From positions 930,001 through 994,000 of the forward strand of contig NZ_AP025509.1 in the NCBI RefSeq assembly GCF_024347615.1: DNA of 64,000 nucleotides, written 5' to 3'. Shown piece after piece: positions 63,341 to 64,000 of the stretch. The stretch comes from Vibrio splendidus. Its GTDB lineage: Bacteria > Pseudomonadota > Gammaproteobacteria > Enterobacterales > Vibrionaceae. Each line of letters opens with the position of its first letter. The stretch's first letter is position 1. Under the pieces are notes generated by a model, which saw only the letters and a program-made list of their open reading frames with translations, was not told the origin of the DNA and ran no database searches. The position numbers and the translations under genes are program-made.

Positions 63341-64000
63341 TTACTCTTTACCGAATACGTTGTTCTCTTGCTCTTGTACACGGATGAAAGTCGTACGCTT
63401 AGTTAGCTCTTTAAGCTTTGCTGCACCTACGTATGTACAAGTTGAACGTACACCACCAAGGATGTCAGAAATTGTGTTGTGAACTGAACCACGGTATGGA
63501 AGTAAAACAGTTTTACCTTCCGCAGCACGGTACTTAGCAACACCACCTGAGTGCTTGTCCATAGCCGACTGTGAAGACATGCCGTAGAACTTCATGTATT
63601 GCTTACCATCTTGCTCTACAACTTCACCGCCTGACTCAGAGTGACCTGCTAGCATGCCGCCTAGCATTACGAAGTCAGCACCGCCGCCGAACGCTTTAGA
63701 TACGTCACCCGCACATGAACAGCCACCGTCACCGATGATCATGCCGCCAAGGCCGTGTGCCGCGTCGCCACACTCGATGATTGCAGATAGTTGAGGGTAA
63801 CCTACGCCTGTTTTAACACGTGTAGTACAAACAGAACCAGGGCCGATACCAACCTTAACAATGTCTGCGCCCGCTAGGATTAGCTCTTCAACCATGTCAC
63901 CCGTTACAACGTTACCAGCAGAGATAACTTTAGTCGGGAATTCAGCACGTACTTTCTGTACGAACTCAACAAGGTGCTCTGAGTAACCGTTAGCGATATC
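63341..64000 (-). CDS. guaC: GMP reductase (5' end outside window)
   Basis: 220 codons are present, entering at the right edge with [20 protein letters not shown]; the N-terminal third lies outside. The enzyme converts GMP to IMP with NADPH in purine salvage. The catalytic cysteine is in GPGSVCTTR, preceded by [16 protein letters not shown], and followed by [20 protein letters not shown] and [14 protein letters not shown], which set GuaC apart from IMP dehydrogenase. Strong codon bias as in core genes. Its own terminator follows. Confidence 0.95.
   Translation of the reverse strand, partial: DIANGYSEHLVEFVQKVRAEFPTKVISAGNVVTGDMVEELILAGADIVKVGIGPGSVCTTRVKTGVGYPQLSAIIECGDAAHGLGGMIIGDGGCSCAGDVSKAFGGGADFVMLGGMLAGHSESGGEVVEQDGKQYMKFYGMSSQSAMDKHSGGVAKYRAAEGKTVLLPYRGSVHNTISDILGGVRSTCTYVGAAKLKELTKRTTFIRVQEQENNVFGKE

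Overview
The window reads as chromosomal DNA of a marine gamma-proteobacterium of the genus Vibrio, most likely from the Splendidus clade and probably from the smaller chromosome. This is inference: a PrtV-type M6 protease of exactly 918 residues, a VctPDGC-like iron transporter, talB-tkt and guaC lie on chromosome II in V. cholerae, and several Vibrio-typical small families (DUF2999, DUF3332, solitary autotransporter barrel) are present. There are no rRNA or tRNA genes and no CRISPR array.

Layout. 1-3.8 kb: 5' part of a SorC-type regulator divergent from transaldolase and transketolase. 3.9-7.3 kb: PAS chemoreceptor, Lrp-type regulator and a nucleoside-recognition-domain membrane protein. 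7.7-10.9 kb: M6 protease preceded by a small secreted protein that resembles its N-terminal segment. 11.2-13.5 kb: MFS exporter and divergent LysR. 13.6-19.6 kb: a very large hybrid sensor kinase overlapping an HD-GYP response regulator. 19.8-23.5 kb: ferric-siderophore ABC importer. 23.6-26.8 kb: sparse region with small proteins. 26.9-30.8 kb: one operon of HlyD adaptor, DUF2955 protein, AI-2E-family protein and K+ channel, followed by AraC, GGDEF and outer-membrane barrel genes.

35-42.4 kb: OprB-type porin, DUF3299 protein and secreted amidohydrolase, AraC, PACE efflux protein with divergent LysR, and a small membrane protein. 42.5-50.8 kb: thiamin salvage locus (thiD-thiZ-thiX-thiY-tenA-thiM, with thiE displaced behind a chemoreceptor on the other strand) led by a clear TPP riboswitch. 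50.8-56.8 kb: EamA transporter, cupin-AraC regulator, DUF4382 lipoprotein, DUF2999, ElyC/SanA-type protein, and a glutathione S-transferase behind a perfect 16-bp palindrome.

56.9-63.3 kb is the accessory part: AT-rich, with unfamiliar exported proteins, a 7-bp tandem repeat array, a BspA-like (DUF285) pseudogene cut by an IS66-type remnant, half of an integron attC site between a LysE exporter and an NTF2-like gene, near-identical 22-bp direct repeats, and the 3' end of an Ogr/Delta-like phage zinc-finger gene. The window closes with the 3' two thirds of guaC.

Working together: the thi genes form a transport-and-salvage route for thiamin precursors (no thiC or thiG seen). The sensor and HD-GYP pair looks like one phosphorelay that turns ligand binding into c-di-GMP breakdown. 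The porin, DUF3299 and amidohydrolase genes may be co-regulated, since the first and last carry the same upstream motif.
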